Shown: positions 37,151 to 49,368, numbered from the stretch's first letter. The stretch: 64,000 nucleotides of DNA from Tetrahymena elliotti 4EA (GCA_000231825.2 JH720338.1:543574-607573), one strand, 5' to 3'. Notes: generated by a model not told the origin, from the letters alone. Translations and numbers: made by a program.

Positions 37151-39764
37151 ATGAATAGCATAATAAGAAAAAGTAATATAGTAAATCCAAATTTTAATTT
37201 GAATGACTCAAGTCCTACTTCTTTGTAAAAGAGGTAAAGACTAGAGAATTTACATGCAGAAATATAAGAAGAGTAGCTATCAGAATTTACTAAATATTAT
37301 AGAAGAGAAGTTAAAAGAGAGACTCTTATCAATTCATAAATTAGTTAATGTGATTAACAATAATGTAATAGTAATAATAATAACAGCATTAATAATAATT
37401 AATTACATTCAAAATAAACTATTGAGATCAGTGATTTTAATGAAGAAAATCACAGCAGAGTTTCTTTTGAGGCTCTAAGTCCTCTAAAAAGAACAAGCAA
37501 GAGCTTAGTGATGAATAAATGTGTTTATACTTCAGGATTTCCTTAATTATCTACTTGTCTAAGTCTTTAAAATAATTCGGAAATAAAGAGTCCAAATATT
37601 TGCTCATCTTAAAAGAGAGTTGAGTTTTCTCCTTTAAATAATGGGAATTCTAAACAAAACCATATTGAAAGCTTTAGAACTGCAGCAGAAACTTTTTAAT
37701 TGATAAAAATGCAGAGTACATTTCATAATAAATAAAATAAGCCATAGAATTAATAGTTTTTAGAAAAATGTTTTGGCTAATTTTCAGCATCTAATAGACT
37801 GAGCAGTTTTTAAACTCCACTTAAATCATAAAAGAGTACTTTAGCCTATCAAACAACTAGTTCTAAATAAAATTTTATTAAATTTGATATGAGCTCATAA
37901 AATAGAGGATCTCGTCTTTAAGAAATGGATTTTATCACTATGTTAAATAGCGAGAGTTAAAATACTACAAAAACTAATAAATCTTGTATTCTAAAAGTAT
38001 AAAGAGCAAACTCGCTTACTGATTTTATGAAGATAAAATAATCAACTAATAGATTGATAGATTCAAAGAGAGAGACCATCTTTCCAGATAAAAAATCAGA
38101 TTATAGCTATTAAAATAATTCATAAAAAAGCTTTAACAAGGATATTCGTTCTCAAAGCTAAAAATTTATTGCTAAAGAAAAAGATTTTTCTATGAACAAC
38201 CCTTAAAATTTTAGTAGGCACTTAAAGTCTCTAGAATAATTACACTAATCGGAAAAAAATAGAAAAAAAATTAGAATATTTGCTGAAGAAATGATTAAAA
38301 ATTTTAGATCTTAAGATTCAGATTTGTTGAAAAAGCCACTTAAAATTATTATCTAATAGTAGTAATAGGATTTAGATTAATCAACTAAATAAAAAGATCT
38401 TAATAGTCAAAGTAGGAAATCTTCACTCTAAATTACAGAACAAATTCATTCTTTTAAAAGAATTAGAAACAAATCTATTGCATCATAGGATTAAACTTCA
38501 AAAGAAAGAAAATCAATTTAAATTGTAAGTCAGACATAATTAACTCAGATTCCTATTATTAGTTCTAAATTAAAAGTATCACCTCCGAATAGTTTATCTT
38601 CTATAACTGGTATTTTTTTTTCTTCACAACTTCAAAAATTTTTGGAAATTGAAATCAAGTTTAAAATACTTTTTGAATAATTAATTTCCTTTTCTAAATT
38701 TTAAACATGATTTTGATGTTAATTTTATTTGATAAAACCCATATTCAACTGAACTCTAAAAAATAAAACAAATATTAAATTAAATATGATAATAAAGTAC
38801 TTTATAATTAAATTGATTTTCCTAATTTAAACATGATTTTGATGTATTTTATTTGATAAAAATGATTTTGAAATGGATTTTAAAAAATAAAACAAACATT
38901 AAAATAATTAATTTTTCAAGATAAATATAAAAATAAAGTACTTTTTGTTAAACACTATTTTGATGTCAATTTAATTTTATAAAATTGATTTTGAAATGAA
39001 TCTTGATTTTAATGTTTACTTGATAAAATTAATTTTGAAATTCTAAAAAATAAAACAATATTAAAATATTTAATAAATATAAATTAGATAACAACCATTA
39101 AGAAGAAAAACAAAATAATCCAAATTAACTTGCTAATCAGACATATGAATAATTATAGAAATTATATTAGTTGAAAGTAAGTAGATAAAAAATAGTTAAA
39201 ATTTTAAAATATTTCTTGTCAGGACAATCTTCGCTATTGAGCTTACTTTTAGATGAAAATAAGTTGAATTTAAATGATGAAATAAATGTAAAAATGTTAG
39301 AAGATTTGATTGTTGTTCATAGCAATCAGAGCTTAGAAGAAAAATAGCTAATAGAGCATGAATTATTATATTTGTGCTCAAAAATACAAGAATATATTAT
39401 TTAATAAGAAATGTAATAGTGTGAAATATACAAGAAAGATATTCTGAACGGCTGTTAAAGCCTTTAAAATATAGCAAATAAAATTAATATGAGAAATAAA
39501 GATCATAAAATTACTGCTTACTAGACATTAGAAAATTTATCTTTTATGAGTAATCACATGTTCAATAAATAGCATTCTGTGGTTGATTAATTAGTAAAAT
39601 CAGAGATTAAATATGGGCAACTATAATTTGTAAATTAATAAAATTTAAGTATGAATAAGTAAATAGAAAATAAATTAGAAAAAATGGTCAAAGCTAGATA
39701 AAAACAAATTAAAATGACCAATATATTTAATGCACAAAAAGCCAACGATGATGATGAATCTTGA
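37151..39764 (+). CDS. Gln/Ser-rich low-complexity protein with long repeat-bearing intron
   Basis: Exon 1 (37151-38609) and exon 2 (39223-39764) join in phase 1 through a Gly codon to 666 residues. Most of exon 1 is Ser/Asn/Gln/Lys-rich and probably disordered. It has many SQ, SxK and short basic patches, as in regulatory or cytoskeleton-associated proteins. Exon 2 is helical, with LLDENKLNLNDEINVKMLED and a long Lys/Gln/Glu-rich stretch, and ends in an acidic NDDDES tail with TGA 39762-39764. No catalytic or binding domain was recognised. The intron is 613 bases, far longer than others in the window, and carries internal repeats (separate entry). The alternative is two genes, but the clean donor GGTATTT, acceptor TGTCAG and phase match favour one. 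Confidence 0.68.
38700..39090. repeat. Degenerate tandem repeat of about 120 bases inside an intron
   Basis: Three to four diverged copies follow one another. Each has a core like ACATGATTTTGATGT, then TTTATTTGATAAAA, a TGATTTTGAAAT stretch, TAAAAAATAAAACAAA and AATAAAGTACTTT. Recognisable starts are near 38703, 38828, 38949 and 39003. The unit is non-coding and AT-rich. Confidence 0.6.
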
Positions 39765-39936
39765 AAGATATCTTAATTATGTAAAAAATTAGATTAGTGT
39801 AAACTGTAAATTAAAATAAATTTTACAAAATTGTAAATATATATATTTGTATCAAGCCATTTCCCTTCGATTTAATTATTATTTATTTTTAATCACTTCT
39901 TAAAAAGAAAAAATGAGAAAATGTTGAGGGCTGTTT

Positions 39937-39977
39937 GGGTTTTGGGATTTTGAGCCAGAACCCGTATTTCTACATAT
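39937..39977. other. G-rich hairpin element with a motif shared at 51249
   Basis: GGGTTTTGGGATTTTGAGCC followed by AGAACCC can fold as a hairpin (GGGTTTT with AGAACCC, one wobble). Its reverse complement contains GGGTTCTGGCTCAAA. A near copy, GGGTCTGGCTCAAA, lies on the plus strand at about 51249. G+C-rich shared words of this length are rare in this DNA. Function unknown. Confidence 0.35.
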
Positions 39978-41073
39978 ATTTTATTTTAGGTAAATAGATA
40001 TCATTTGAAATAGTAATATTTCTAAAAAAACTTCAAAACTGTATAAATAATTACAAAAGCCTGAAATATTTAAAAGCTGAAACAAGTTTATTTTGTTCAT
40101 ATAATTGCCAATTTAAGTATAAAAACCAATATCATTTCACCAATATACACTGAATTTATATCATAAATTAGTGTTCTAACTAATTGCTCCAATTATGTAG
40201 ATAAAAAATCAACATTGTATCAAAACTTATATACACATATTTTTAAATTTTGACTTTCTAGTCAAAGAAGGAAACTTTTTTTTAATCTATCTTTGTGTTA
40301 ATTTATTTTAATCTATCTGATAATAATATACCTTTATGATTGACTAGCTATCAGAAATAAATGACAAAAACAAATTATAATTATATGATATATAGTCATA
40401 AAGCCTATTAATCACATAAATACTTCTTTTAAAGGAAGAACTATTGGTTTAGGAAGGAGTACAAAAAATATACTTCGTATTTGGAATTCATAAAAATGAA
40501 TATGAAGCTTTTGGCATTATTAATATTAAAGTAATACCAATTCAATATTCCAAATAAAGAAGCATTTAGTTCATATTTTCATTATTGATTAATTAATTAA
40601 TATAATTATTTAAATTTATCAAAATACTCTTCTCATTTTCACTAATATTAAGCTTATACTAGATGCTTTACATGAAGATATAATCATTAAAAATAAGCTT
40701 TATCAATAATAAAGATAAGGTTTCAACTTTCATTTTGTTATTATCTTTCTTCATAGGCTTTAAGCTTATAAAAATTATAATCAAACATGGGTTTGTATTA
40801 CATCTATTATTAGCATTTGCCTTTTGAATTTATATTTTTTAATATGGACTCTAAAAATTTTGATTTAGGTTTATGTCTATGAATTACTAACCTACTTACT
40901 CTCACTAAATTTTTATTGCTCTTGCCAAAATATTAATTTCTCTGAAAATTAACTTTTAAAAATATCAAGGAAAAAATATTTGTTTAAAATATGGGTAAAA
41001 TCTATCCTATTAATACTGAAATCTAAAAACTAGATAAATAAATGGACAGGAAAAGTCTTCAAATGCTGTAAAA

Positions 41074-41178
41074 CCTCGTTTTTAGTTTGTCAATAATTAT
41101 CCCTAGGAATGAATAGATTTTTTTGTTTTCAATCATTATCATCGCTTGCTCGCACATGCCAACAAACAAGAAACGAGG
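41074..41178. ncRNA. Candidate hairpin RNA or inverted-repeat element (strand unknown)
   Basis: 41074-41090 (CCTCGTTTTTAGTTTGT) pairs with 41162-41178 (ACAAACAAGAAACGAGG) over 17 positions: 15 Watson-Crick pairs, one G-T wobble and one mismatch. The 71-base loop and the flank (GAGTGGGGGAATTATGG) contain an unusual G+C-richer patch, GCTTGCTCGCACATGCC. On the minus strand a TTTT run follows the helix (41070-41073) as a possible Pol III end; a TATA-like GGTATAAAAAAG lies at about 41194 on the plus strand. No protein is encoded. It could be a small RNA gene or the ends of a decayed mobile element. Confidence 0.35.
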
Positions 41179-42870
41179 AGTGGGGGAATTATGGTATAAA
41201 AAAGCAGCTGTAAAAGTAAACCAAGATCAAAAAATATTAATAAAAATTGAAAAAATTGCACCTCAAAATATTTAAAAATCTGATACAATGAGCATTGTTA
41301 GTTTTAAAGTAAATTTTTTTAATTTTTTAACTTACTCAAACTAGGATAAATCCGATTCCAAAAATCTGCCCAAGAAAAAGTATCAAAATTAAATATATTA
41401 TCTAATTCTATGACATAAGATAATGCTATTGACACTTAGCAATTCATACATACCTTCTAAATAAATTTTGGATGCAGGAAGAGTTGTCACATATTTTAGA
41501 TAGCTTCTCGAAAGAAAATATTATTTGAATTTGAAAGATTCTCCTATTCATAACTTAAAATCATCAGCCATCTAAAATTTAATAATAGCTTATATTTTCT
41601 AACTGGCATAATAAAATTTTTATACATAATAACAAATCAAATTTTCAATTCATATTTTAGTTTTAATTCCATGCTAATACTTGTAAAGTTATCAAATTAA
41701 CAAATTTTTTCAAAAAATAGCAATAAAAATCACAAGAAAGAGCTAAAATTAATTATATTATAAACACTACTTGTTACATTGTTAGATTTCGATTATTTTT
41801 CTTTTATTGAAAAAGAATTAGCAGAGTAAATTAAAAAAAAAATTTTATTTATTTAAAATGTTAAAAAATCGAAAAAAATTAAGTTAGTTCTTATTCTATG
41901 ACATTTAAATAATTTTTTGTGGAGGTTAAAAATGACCAAAACAAAATAATATTATAATTGATTTGCTACTAGGTTAATTGCCTAAATTTTGATTATCGAA
42001 ATGAAATACTAGGCTCACTCATACCCACTTTTTAGATATCTAAATTTCTTGATTTTATTACTAAATTAAAATTTTTGTGCTTTCAAAAATATTAAAAAAA
42101 AAATTTATTTATTAAGAGAATTTTTATTTCATTAAAAAAAAATACAATTGTTTTTATAATGAATGAAATAAAATTATCTTACACTTCTTGATTCAGTCAA
42201 TCTGTGTTTAATTTTTCTTTAAGATATTATAAAAGAAATCATATGTTAAATTTAGAAATTTAATTAAAGTGTCTATTACTAGGTGATTGGATTATTTTAA
42301 AAATATTTCAAAATGCTATTTAACAAGACAAATTTTTAAAGTTTTGTAAAATATTTTGAAGCTTTTTCATTTATTTTTTTTTAATTGATTGGCGGAGAAT
42401 AACAATATTAATGGTTATAAAATAATCTAAGTGTAAAATTTGCTTTGCCTTACACTTAACTGAAAAAATAATTAGCCTGATTAACAAAATTTTATTAAAA
42501 GATTGGCTTGATTTCAAGATTTATCTATCTATCGATCTATCTTTTCCTCTTTCTTTAGGTAAAATTATTAAAAAAAAGGTTTTCACCAAATAGAAAAATA
42601 AATCTGAATTAATTATCTAAATCTTTTTTTGTCTTATTAAGATTATTAAGAGATTAATCCAGAGTTTTTAATAAATACATTGTTAAAGTTTTGAGATATT
42701 AATATTTTTTTCTTTATTTTTAAAATGGATTTGTAGATAAAATTGATAAAATAAATTTAATAAAACATATTTTGATTGATTGTTTGCTTGTAGCGTTATC
42801 AAGAATTTTAATACGTATTGAATATAAATTTTTATTACAATAGTTATTTATTTATAAAGTGGTATTAAGA

Positions 42871-43449
42871 TCAGCAGTTTCTGACGATGTTAACATCTCT
42901 AGTACATCTGTTCTTGACTTGACCGCACCAAGAAGATCCTTGCATGTTGGAGGCAGCACCAGCGTAGTCCTTAGCAGCAAGTTGCTTAACGAAGTTAGGC
43001 CATGAGCAAAGAGAGCTCTTACCCATGTTGAAGGTCATATCAATTAAGACGTTTTGGACGCAAGTAGGTTGGGAACTGAAAGAACCAACGCAACTGGCAG
43101 CACCTTATCTAGCCCAGACTAAATCGCTATTGAAGAGAGAAGAGATTTGACTGTCACTAAGGCATTAAGAACCATTAAGGACGGCGTTGTAATCAAGACC
43201 CAAATTGGAGATAAGGGATCTAGCATCACTTCTTTAAAGGTTGAAACCAATACCAATAGTGGGAATTCCCTTGGTGTCCTTGTAAACACAGCTTCTCTTT
43301 CCTTCGCTTTCAGCGACCATGGATTCAATGCCGGAGCAAGAGCAACCACCACTGGAAGAAGACAAGAAGAAGTTTTCGAAGTATTCTCTAACGGGGTTAG
43401 CAGAGGTTAAAGCTAACAACAAGAAAGTGCAGATTAAGACTTTGTTCAT
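42871..43449 (-). CDS. Secreted GH24 lysozyme (T4 type)
   Basis: Uninterrupted minus-strand frame of 192 residues from ATG 43449 to TGA 42871-42873. A signal peptide (MNKVLICTFLLLALTSANP) is followed by a Cys/Ser-rich stretch and the lysozyme fold. The T4 triad is conserved in order and spacing: Glu49 (ESEGKR), Asp58 (YKDTKG) and Thr64 (PTIGIGF). Later family-like blocks are LIDMTFNMGKSSLCSWPNFV and the C-terminal CTRDVNIVRNC. The enzyme hydrolyses bacterial peptidoglycan. With a signal peptide and many cysteines it suits a phagosome or secreted product in a bacteria-eating ciliate. Base composition is clearly more G+C-rich than all neighbours and there is no intron. GH24 is a bacterial and phage family, so horizontal gain by an ancestor is likely, followed by strong expression-linked codon use. 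Confidence 0.94.
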
Positions 43450-45518
43450 TTATCTTTATTTATTTCTTTGATTTTTTTAATTTATTTTTTATAAATTTTA
43501 GGTTTTCCAGACGCAGTATTTAATTTCGTTTCTTTCCTCCCCCACATAATAAACATAACCAATATGAATGCTGAATTAATTAATGAAGATTACATTTTCA
43601 TTTGAACCTTAGCTGTGGATTGGAATTAAGTTCATCCAATTTTAATTAATAATCAGTCTATTAATAAATCTATCTCTATAATGTAATCCACACAAATTAA
43701 AGCCTAAAGCAAATAAGAAAGGAAGGGGCTCTAGTCTTTAAATTTTTTTTCAGCTAGGATAATTATTTCTGATTTTTTTAATTTGAGAATTTTAAGGCGG
43801 TAGCATTTAAATAGAGACATATTGCTCAAACATAATCCTCCATTGAACTCTAAAATTTAACAATGTTCCATCAAAATTAAAAGGTTGTAACTAAAATTAG
43901 ACCTTACTATTTAGCTTGATATTAAAGAATCTGTTTAGAGTATTAGACTCATCAAAAATCAATTATTATTTATCAAAAAGCAGTAAAAATTAAGATAAAA
44001 AGTCATAAAGTATGATATCATCTTATAATAACACTCACTAAATCTTTTCAGAATCATTTTTCAGCATTTTTGTTAAAGTTTAAATTGCATTGAGTGCTTA
44101 ATTCATGAATTTACAGAATTTTGTTAGACACTATCATGCCTTTCAATAGTAAATGAAAAAATACAATTTTTCTCACTATCACTTCTGATATAATTTGCTT
44201 TTACAAAAAAACAAATAAATCAAATCATAATACGATTTGTTTAAAAAATGTTTGGATAATTTAATTATATTTTTGAATTAAAAGCAATCAAAAAATTCTA
44301 TTTTTAGTTCTTTATTAATAAATTTTATATAAAAATCTTCTAAAATATAAAAAATATCTATGTATATCTGTGTAAAAACTGTATGCTAAATTTGCAGTTT
44401 TGCAAATTTATTTGATTGAGAAAAGATTATTTGAGAATAGAAGCAAAAAATTTTAATAATAAAGAAGTAGTTGGCAATCTTTAAATTTGGCTATTCAAAA
44501 TAATTTATTTGCTTTTTAAAATTTGATCAACTAAATTATTAATTAACCTTTATTTTTTAATATTTTCCCAAAAGCATTATAATCTGTTCATGCTTCAAAT
44601 CTTACTGATGAATATCTTTTAAATGTAGAATCATTTCTTAAATTTTATTTATCTTCCATATTTAAATCTTCTGGCTACAAAAAAGTTTAATTATCAATAA
44701 CTAAATAAACAAAAAAATAAGATCATTTACACAATATAAACAAAATATGAAAAGTCAAAATATTTTTTTTCTATGATTTATTTAGTTCTTTTTGGAAATA
44801 ACAAAAACTTTTTCTATTTTACTTTATATTTATTTTAAGGATTCTTATCTCGTAGCAATCAAATTTAAAATAATATTCTAAATTAAAAAATATACAATTT
44901 AAACAAAAAAAATAATTTCTTGTTTATTTGATTTTTTAGAATAATAAATATACATACAACTACATTTTAAAAATTTTAAATATACTACTGCATTTAAAAA
45001 TTATAATAATCTAAACAGTCCAAGTTAAATAAGTGAAAATTATCTATCATTCAATCTATCTTTTCCTTTTATTTACTTTTCTTTAAAAATGAGTAAATTA
45101 TAAATAATAATTTTATTGTTTGATTTTAAACCAAGCTTCAAATAAGAAAAAATAAAATTCAAAAAAGAAAATATTTTTTTTCTTTTAATAGTTGAATAAA
45201 AGAACTCAAAGCATTCTAAAAACCAATAAAAACCAAAAGAAAAATGAAGAAATATCTTTTGAATTATTTTGAAAGTCCAAAAATCTTTTTATCATAAACA
45301 TTTCAAATAAAATAATAAAATGAGCTATTTTTTTTTTGAATTATTAATAAATTATCAATTATGAATATATATCAATAAAAATATATTTTGACTTTCAATA
45401 AATATAAATTGTTTATTATGATTTTATTTATCATCGTAGAGAGAGAATATAAATATCATTTCTATTTGTTTTTATTTTCTCACTTTATATATATAGTTTT
45501 ATTAAATACTTTTTTCAA
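43450..45518. other. Intergenic, no gene recognised
   Basis: 2 kb of AT-rich DNA upstream of the lysozyme gene (minus) and downstream of a paralog pair. No exon-like stretch, repeat or fold stood out. The lysozyme promoter should lie just right of 43449. Confidence 0.5.
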
Positions 45519-46016
45519 TCAATGTCTATTAGAAATTTCTTTACCAGCTACTATTCCAAAATCAAGTAAAAGGCCAGCTAATCCTCCTAAAGAAGCAGAA
45601 ATACATATTGATCCAATAGACTTTTATCCTTAAAGAGCCCCTAGAATTGCTCCTCCAATTACTCCTCCTAATGTTAAATCATCTGACAAATTTTATCCTT
45701 AGTTTTTTAAGATTCTGTAGGCTCTTGACTGATTTTTTTAGATGACAGAGGAAGAAAGTCTATCATAACACATTTTATTAATAATAATTATAAATGGAAG
45801 CACACTATTTCTTGCATATCTTCCAACCCTCAACCAATTAAACTTCTTTTCAGTTTTTGAATAATACATATTGTATAAATTGACAAAAGCTCCTGTGAGT
45901 GAACCTAAAAATATGCCAGCTTATATACCTTTAAAAGTGCAATGAGCATAAACAATAGGATGAGGATTTTCAAGCTCTATAGGTTTAGAGGGAATGCTTA
46001 ATAAATTTAGGACCAT
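45519..46016 (-). CDS. Glycine-zipper membrane protein, paralog A
   Basis: Single-exon frame of 165 residues from ATG 46016 to TGA 45519-45521. The sequence starts MVLNLLSIPSKPIELENPHP, then PIVYAHCTFKG and a helix with spaced glycines (GIFLGSLTGAFVNLYNMYY). After a basic segment (WLRVGRYARN) comes a helix with IIIINKMCYDRL. The C-terminal third has two more glycine-rich helices (GGVIGGAILGAL and ASLGGLAGLLLDFGIVAGK) and ends EISNRH. GxxxG-type helices pack tightly in membranes, in the manner of Tim17-like proteins, but no clear relation to that family is visible. A second copy of exactly the same length lies 1 kb to the right (47068-47565), so this is a tandem duplication. Confidence 0.82.
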
Positions 46017-47067
46017 TTCCTTTTACTTGGTTGCTTTTTATAAGATTAATTAATAATAAAGCTATAAATAAGTAAATTTAATTTATTATTACTCTATATT
46101 AATAAATAAAACTAACTTTCAATTTATTAATCATAATAGGTAGTAAATAATCAAAAAAGCTATGTAAATTTTGATCAATACCGAACTAAAGTAATAAATC
46201 CAATTTAACAATAAAATGCCAGAAATTTCGAAATGTTAAATTCAAAAAAATCCTTGTGAAAATAAAATAATTAGTCTTCAAATTTTAGATGAACATTTTT
46301 TGAAATCTATTTTTTTTTCTTTATTTTTGACTTTAAAACTAAAACCATTAATAATATAAGATAAATAAAATTCTTTGTAAACCAATAAAATAGTAGAAGA
46401 AAATTTGATCAATACTGTACTGAAGTTATAATTTCAATAACCATCTATCTAATCATTAACTAGGATAATTCTTGGTTGAGTTTTTATTTTAACAAAAATT
46501 ACCTTATTTTACTTATTTTATCTAAGATTTTTTTAGCATTTAAAAAACAATGTTGTATCATAAATAAATATCAATTAAGAAAGTCTAGAAATTTTTAATA
46601 TTTTATTGGACAGTAATTATTATTATTAAAACAGATCATTTATTTTCTAAATCAATTTTAGCATTCTTTTATCAATTTCTTTATATTTTATATTGTTTTG
46701 ATTTAAAAAATACCAAAATTATATGAAATATGTCAATTTCAAAGAAATTATTTTATTTAAAACTGGACTGGTGTTATAAATTATCTATTTTGATGAACAA
46801 AATTAGTGTATTAGAAGCTTTAAAGTTTGTCAATTATGAGCTTATTTTTAGATTTTAAACTTATAAATAAAAAAAAATAGATTATTAATTTAAAATATTT
46901 TGACAATTTTTTACATAAAATTTTAAAATAAAAATAAAATTTAATAGAACTTAAAAGAAATGAAAAGAAAAAAGACTTTTTTTAAAGAATAATTCTTTAT
47001 TAATAAACAGAAAGAAATATAAATAAGAATATTATTTCTATTATGGTTATTTTCAATATTTATTTTG
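46017..47067. other. Intergenic between tandem paralogs
   Basis: 1.05 kb of AT-rich DNA. Nothing recognised beyond A-tracts. It should contain the promoter of paralog A and the 3' region of paralog B. Confidence 0.5.
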
Positions 47068-47565
47068 TCAATGTCTATTTGTTATAGATTTACCAAAAAC
47101 TATTCCAAAATCTAGCATTAAACCTGACAATGCTCCTAAAGAAGCAATAGTTAATAAGTGACCTATATTTTTTTATCTTTAGAAGATACCAAATGCTGCA
47201 CCTCCAATAAATCCTACTATTGAAAGATCGTCTACTAAATTTTGACCTTTGTTTTTTAGAATTCTGTACCCTCTAGACTGGTTTTGTTCTGGAGTCGAAG
47301 ATGAAAGTCTGTCATAACACATTTTGTTAACTATTAAAGCTAATGGAATAATAGCATTTCTTGCATACTTTCCAACTCTTAGCCAATCGAAATTCTTTTC
47401 AGCTTTAGAATAGTACATCTAATATAAATTAAAAAGCACTCCTGATACGGAACCTAACAAGACACCAGTTTAGAGGCCTTTTAAAGTACAATGAGCATAG
47501 ACTATAGGATTAGGATTTTAAATTTACAAATGTGAATTAGGGATTGTTAAAAAGTTTAATACCAT
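47068..47565 (-). CDS. Glycine-zipper membrane protein, paralog B
   Basis: Single-exon frame of 165 residues from ATG 47565 to TGA 47068-47070, aligning without gaps to the neighbour at 45519-46016. Conserved blocks are NP.PIVYAHCT.KG, MYYSK.EK.F.WLRVG.YARN, INKMCYDRLSSS, NQSR.YRILKN.GQNL.DDL, and LLDFGIV.GK.I.NRH. It differs mainly in the first 20 residues and in the glycine-helix cores (GVLLGSVSGVLFNLY, GFIGGAAFGIF). Conservation of exact length, of charged positions and of the Cys residues indicates that both copies are under selection. Location is probably an internal membrane; role unknown. Confidence 0.85.
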
Positions 47566-47822
47566 TTTATATTAATCTTAATTTTTACTTTTTAATCTTA
47601 TACTTTTGGAAAAATTAATAATAATAATTACTGAGATCTGATAAAAAATTTCAAATTTAAACATCTTTTTTATGTAAATGTCCAAAAAATAGCTTTAAAT
47701 TTTGATGATTTCTGAGAAAACTCATAATTAGGTTTTATTCTCAAGAAAAATTTAATTTCATAATCCTTTACTTTCAGTGTCTATTTTTGATTATTTTTTT
47801 TAAAAATAAATTAAAAACAAAC

Positions 47823-48690
47823 ATATCTATCTATCTATCCATGCATTAAATTTTTATGCTTTCATCAGCTTTACCTCACCAAAAAAATATAAAATTTTTA
47901 GAATTTCTAATATTTCAAGTAAATAAAGTTAAAAAATGCTCTTTTAAAGTTACTTTTTATTATCCCTCAATAATAAGAAGAATGAAAGTAAATATTTTAC
48001 TTATTTTGACAAAAATTTTGAATAAATACTTGTTCTTAGTTATCTTCTAAAAAAGTATAATACATTTTTTATAAATAATTACCTCTTAATTAAGATAAAA
48101 ATCCAATCACATTCACTGTATAAGAAAATAATAATAAAATTCAATAAATCAAAAAAAAACATCTCCGTCCATCCATTTATTTAATTTTTAAACTTTCATC
48201 CATTATTTTTACCTAACAAAAAATATATAAATTTTAGAATTTATATTATTTAAAGTAAAAAAATTAAAAAATACTTATTTTAAGATCTCATTAATAAGAA
48301 AATATTTTTCTTTTTAGATCAAATCTATTAATACACTTTAATAATAATTATCTTAAAATGTGTATGTAACGTATATTTTATAAATAATAACCTCTCTATT
48401 AAGATAAAAATTCAATCATACTGAATGTATAAAATAGACAAAAAAATAAATATAAAATTTAGAATTTAAAATATTTCAAGTAAATAAAATTAAAAAATAC
48501 TCATTTAAAGTTACTTTTAATAAGACTCAAAAATAAGAAGAATGAAAGTAAATATTTTGCTTTTTTTATCAAATCTATTAATACGCCTTAGAGTTAGTTA
48601 ATTTCTTAAAAAGTGTAACACATTTTTTATAAATAATAAGCTTTATATTAAGATAACAATTCAATCATATTAATAATAATAATTAAACAA
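47823..48690. repeat. Three-copy degenerate tandem repeat
   Basis: Copies begin near 47823, 48161 and 48441. Shared blocks in order are a CATC..CCAT(C/T) start with TTTCATC (copies 1 and 2), AATATAAA.TTTTAGAATTT, ATTTCAAGTAAATAAA.TTAAAAAAT, AATAAGAAGAATGAAAGTAA (copies 1 and 3), TTTTTTATAAATAATAA.CT and TTAAGATAA.AATTCAATCA. Copies lack coding potential. Confidence 0.7.
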
Positions 48691-49368
48691 ATTTAAAATA
48701 AATTATCTAATCATCAATCTTTAATTTCAAAAATATTTTTATTTGTTTTCAAATAATTTTTTATTATTTATTTTCATACTTAGAATTTTAAAAGCTATTT
48801 ACAAAAAAAATAATTTAGCATTTATTGTATTAAAAAAAAATATATTTAAGCTGTAAAAAATATATTTGAGTCAACAAATATAAATTTTATCAAAAATTTG
48901 ATAAAAAAATATCTCTTGTTAATAATTCTAAGATTCACAAAACCCCAATACTTGTAATAAATAAAAACAAAAATCTAAATCTTAGTTTTAAAAGCCTTAT
49001 TTAAACATAAAAAATTTTAGTGTGCAAGACTGCAACTATTTCAATTTTAAATGTAACAATAAAATATCTTTTTTAGTGAATTTTAAAAAGAAGAAAAAAT
49101 AATAAAAAATAATATTATCACCCAATTAAAATATTATTTTTTAATCCACATCATTTGTTAGTTTTTGATAATCCATTTAATTTATACCTTAGATATACAA
49201 TATTTGTAATAGAGTGATAGTCATTTAGAACAATTAAGATTAATTTTAGATCTTCTAAATAACTCTTTTAATATTTGGGATTTAAGTAGAATTTAAAAAG
49301 AGAAGAATTAAAGGTACAACTCAAATAAAATAAAATAATTAAAGAAATATTATATGCCGTTTTAATTA

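Larger units (their letters stand above)
39765..42870. other. Longest gene-free region, with two unusual elements
   Basis: 3.1 kb between the Gln/Ser-rich protein gene and the end of the lysozyme gene. Mostly AT-rich. It holds a G-rich hairpin-like block at 39930-39975 and a 105-base inverted-repeat element at 41074-41178 (separate entries). A short signal-peptide-like frame starts at about 40498 (MNMKLLALLILK before a GTAATA) but no convincing downstream exons could be joined. A GATA/TATC run lies near 42525-42543. Confidence 0.5.

Noticed and set aside
40498..41000. Signal-peptide-like start MNMKLLALLILK before a GTAATA, perhaps a secreted protease gene
   Set aside because: No set of downstream exons could be joined in one phase, and none showed a family motif.
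43147..43410. Plus-strand frame opposite the lysozyme gene
   Set aside because: It is the antisense shadow of a well-conserved gene; the minus strand carries signal peptide and catalytic triad.
45388..45633. Plus-strand frame overlapping paralog A
   Set aside because: Shadow of the minus-strand gene, which has a gap-free paralog.
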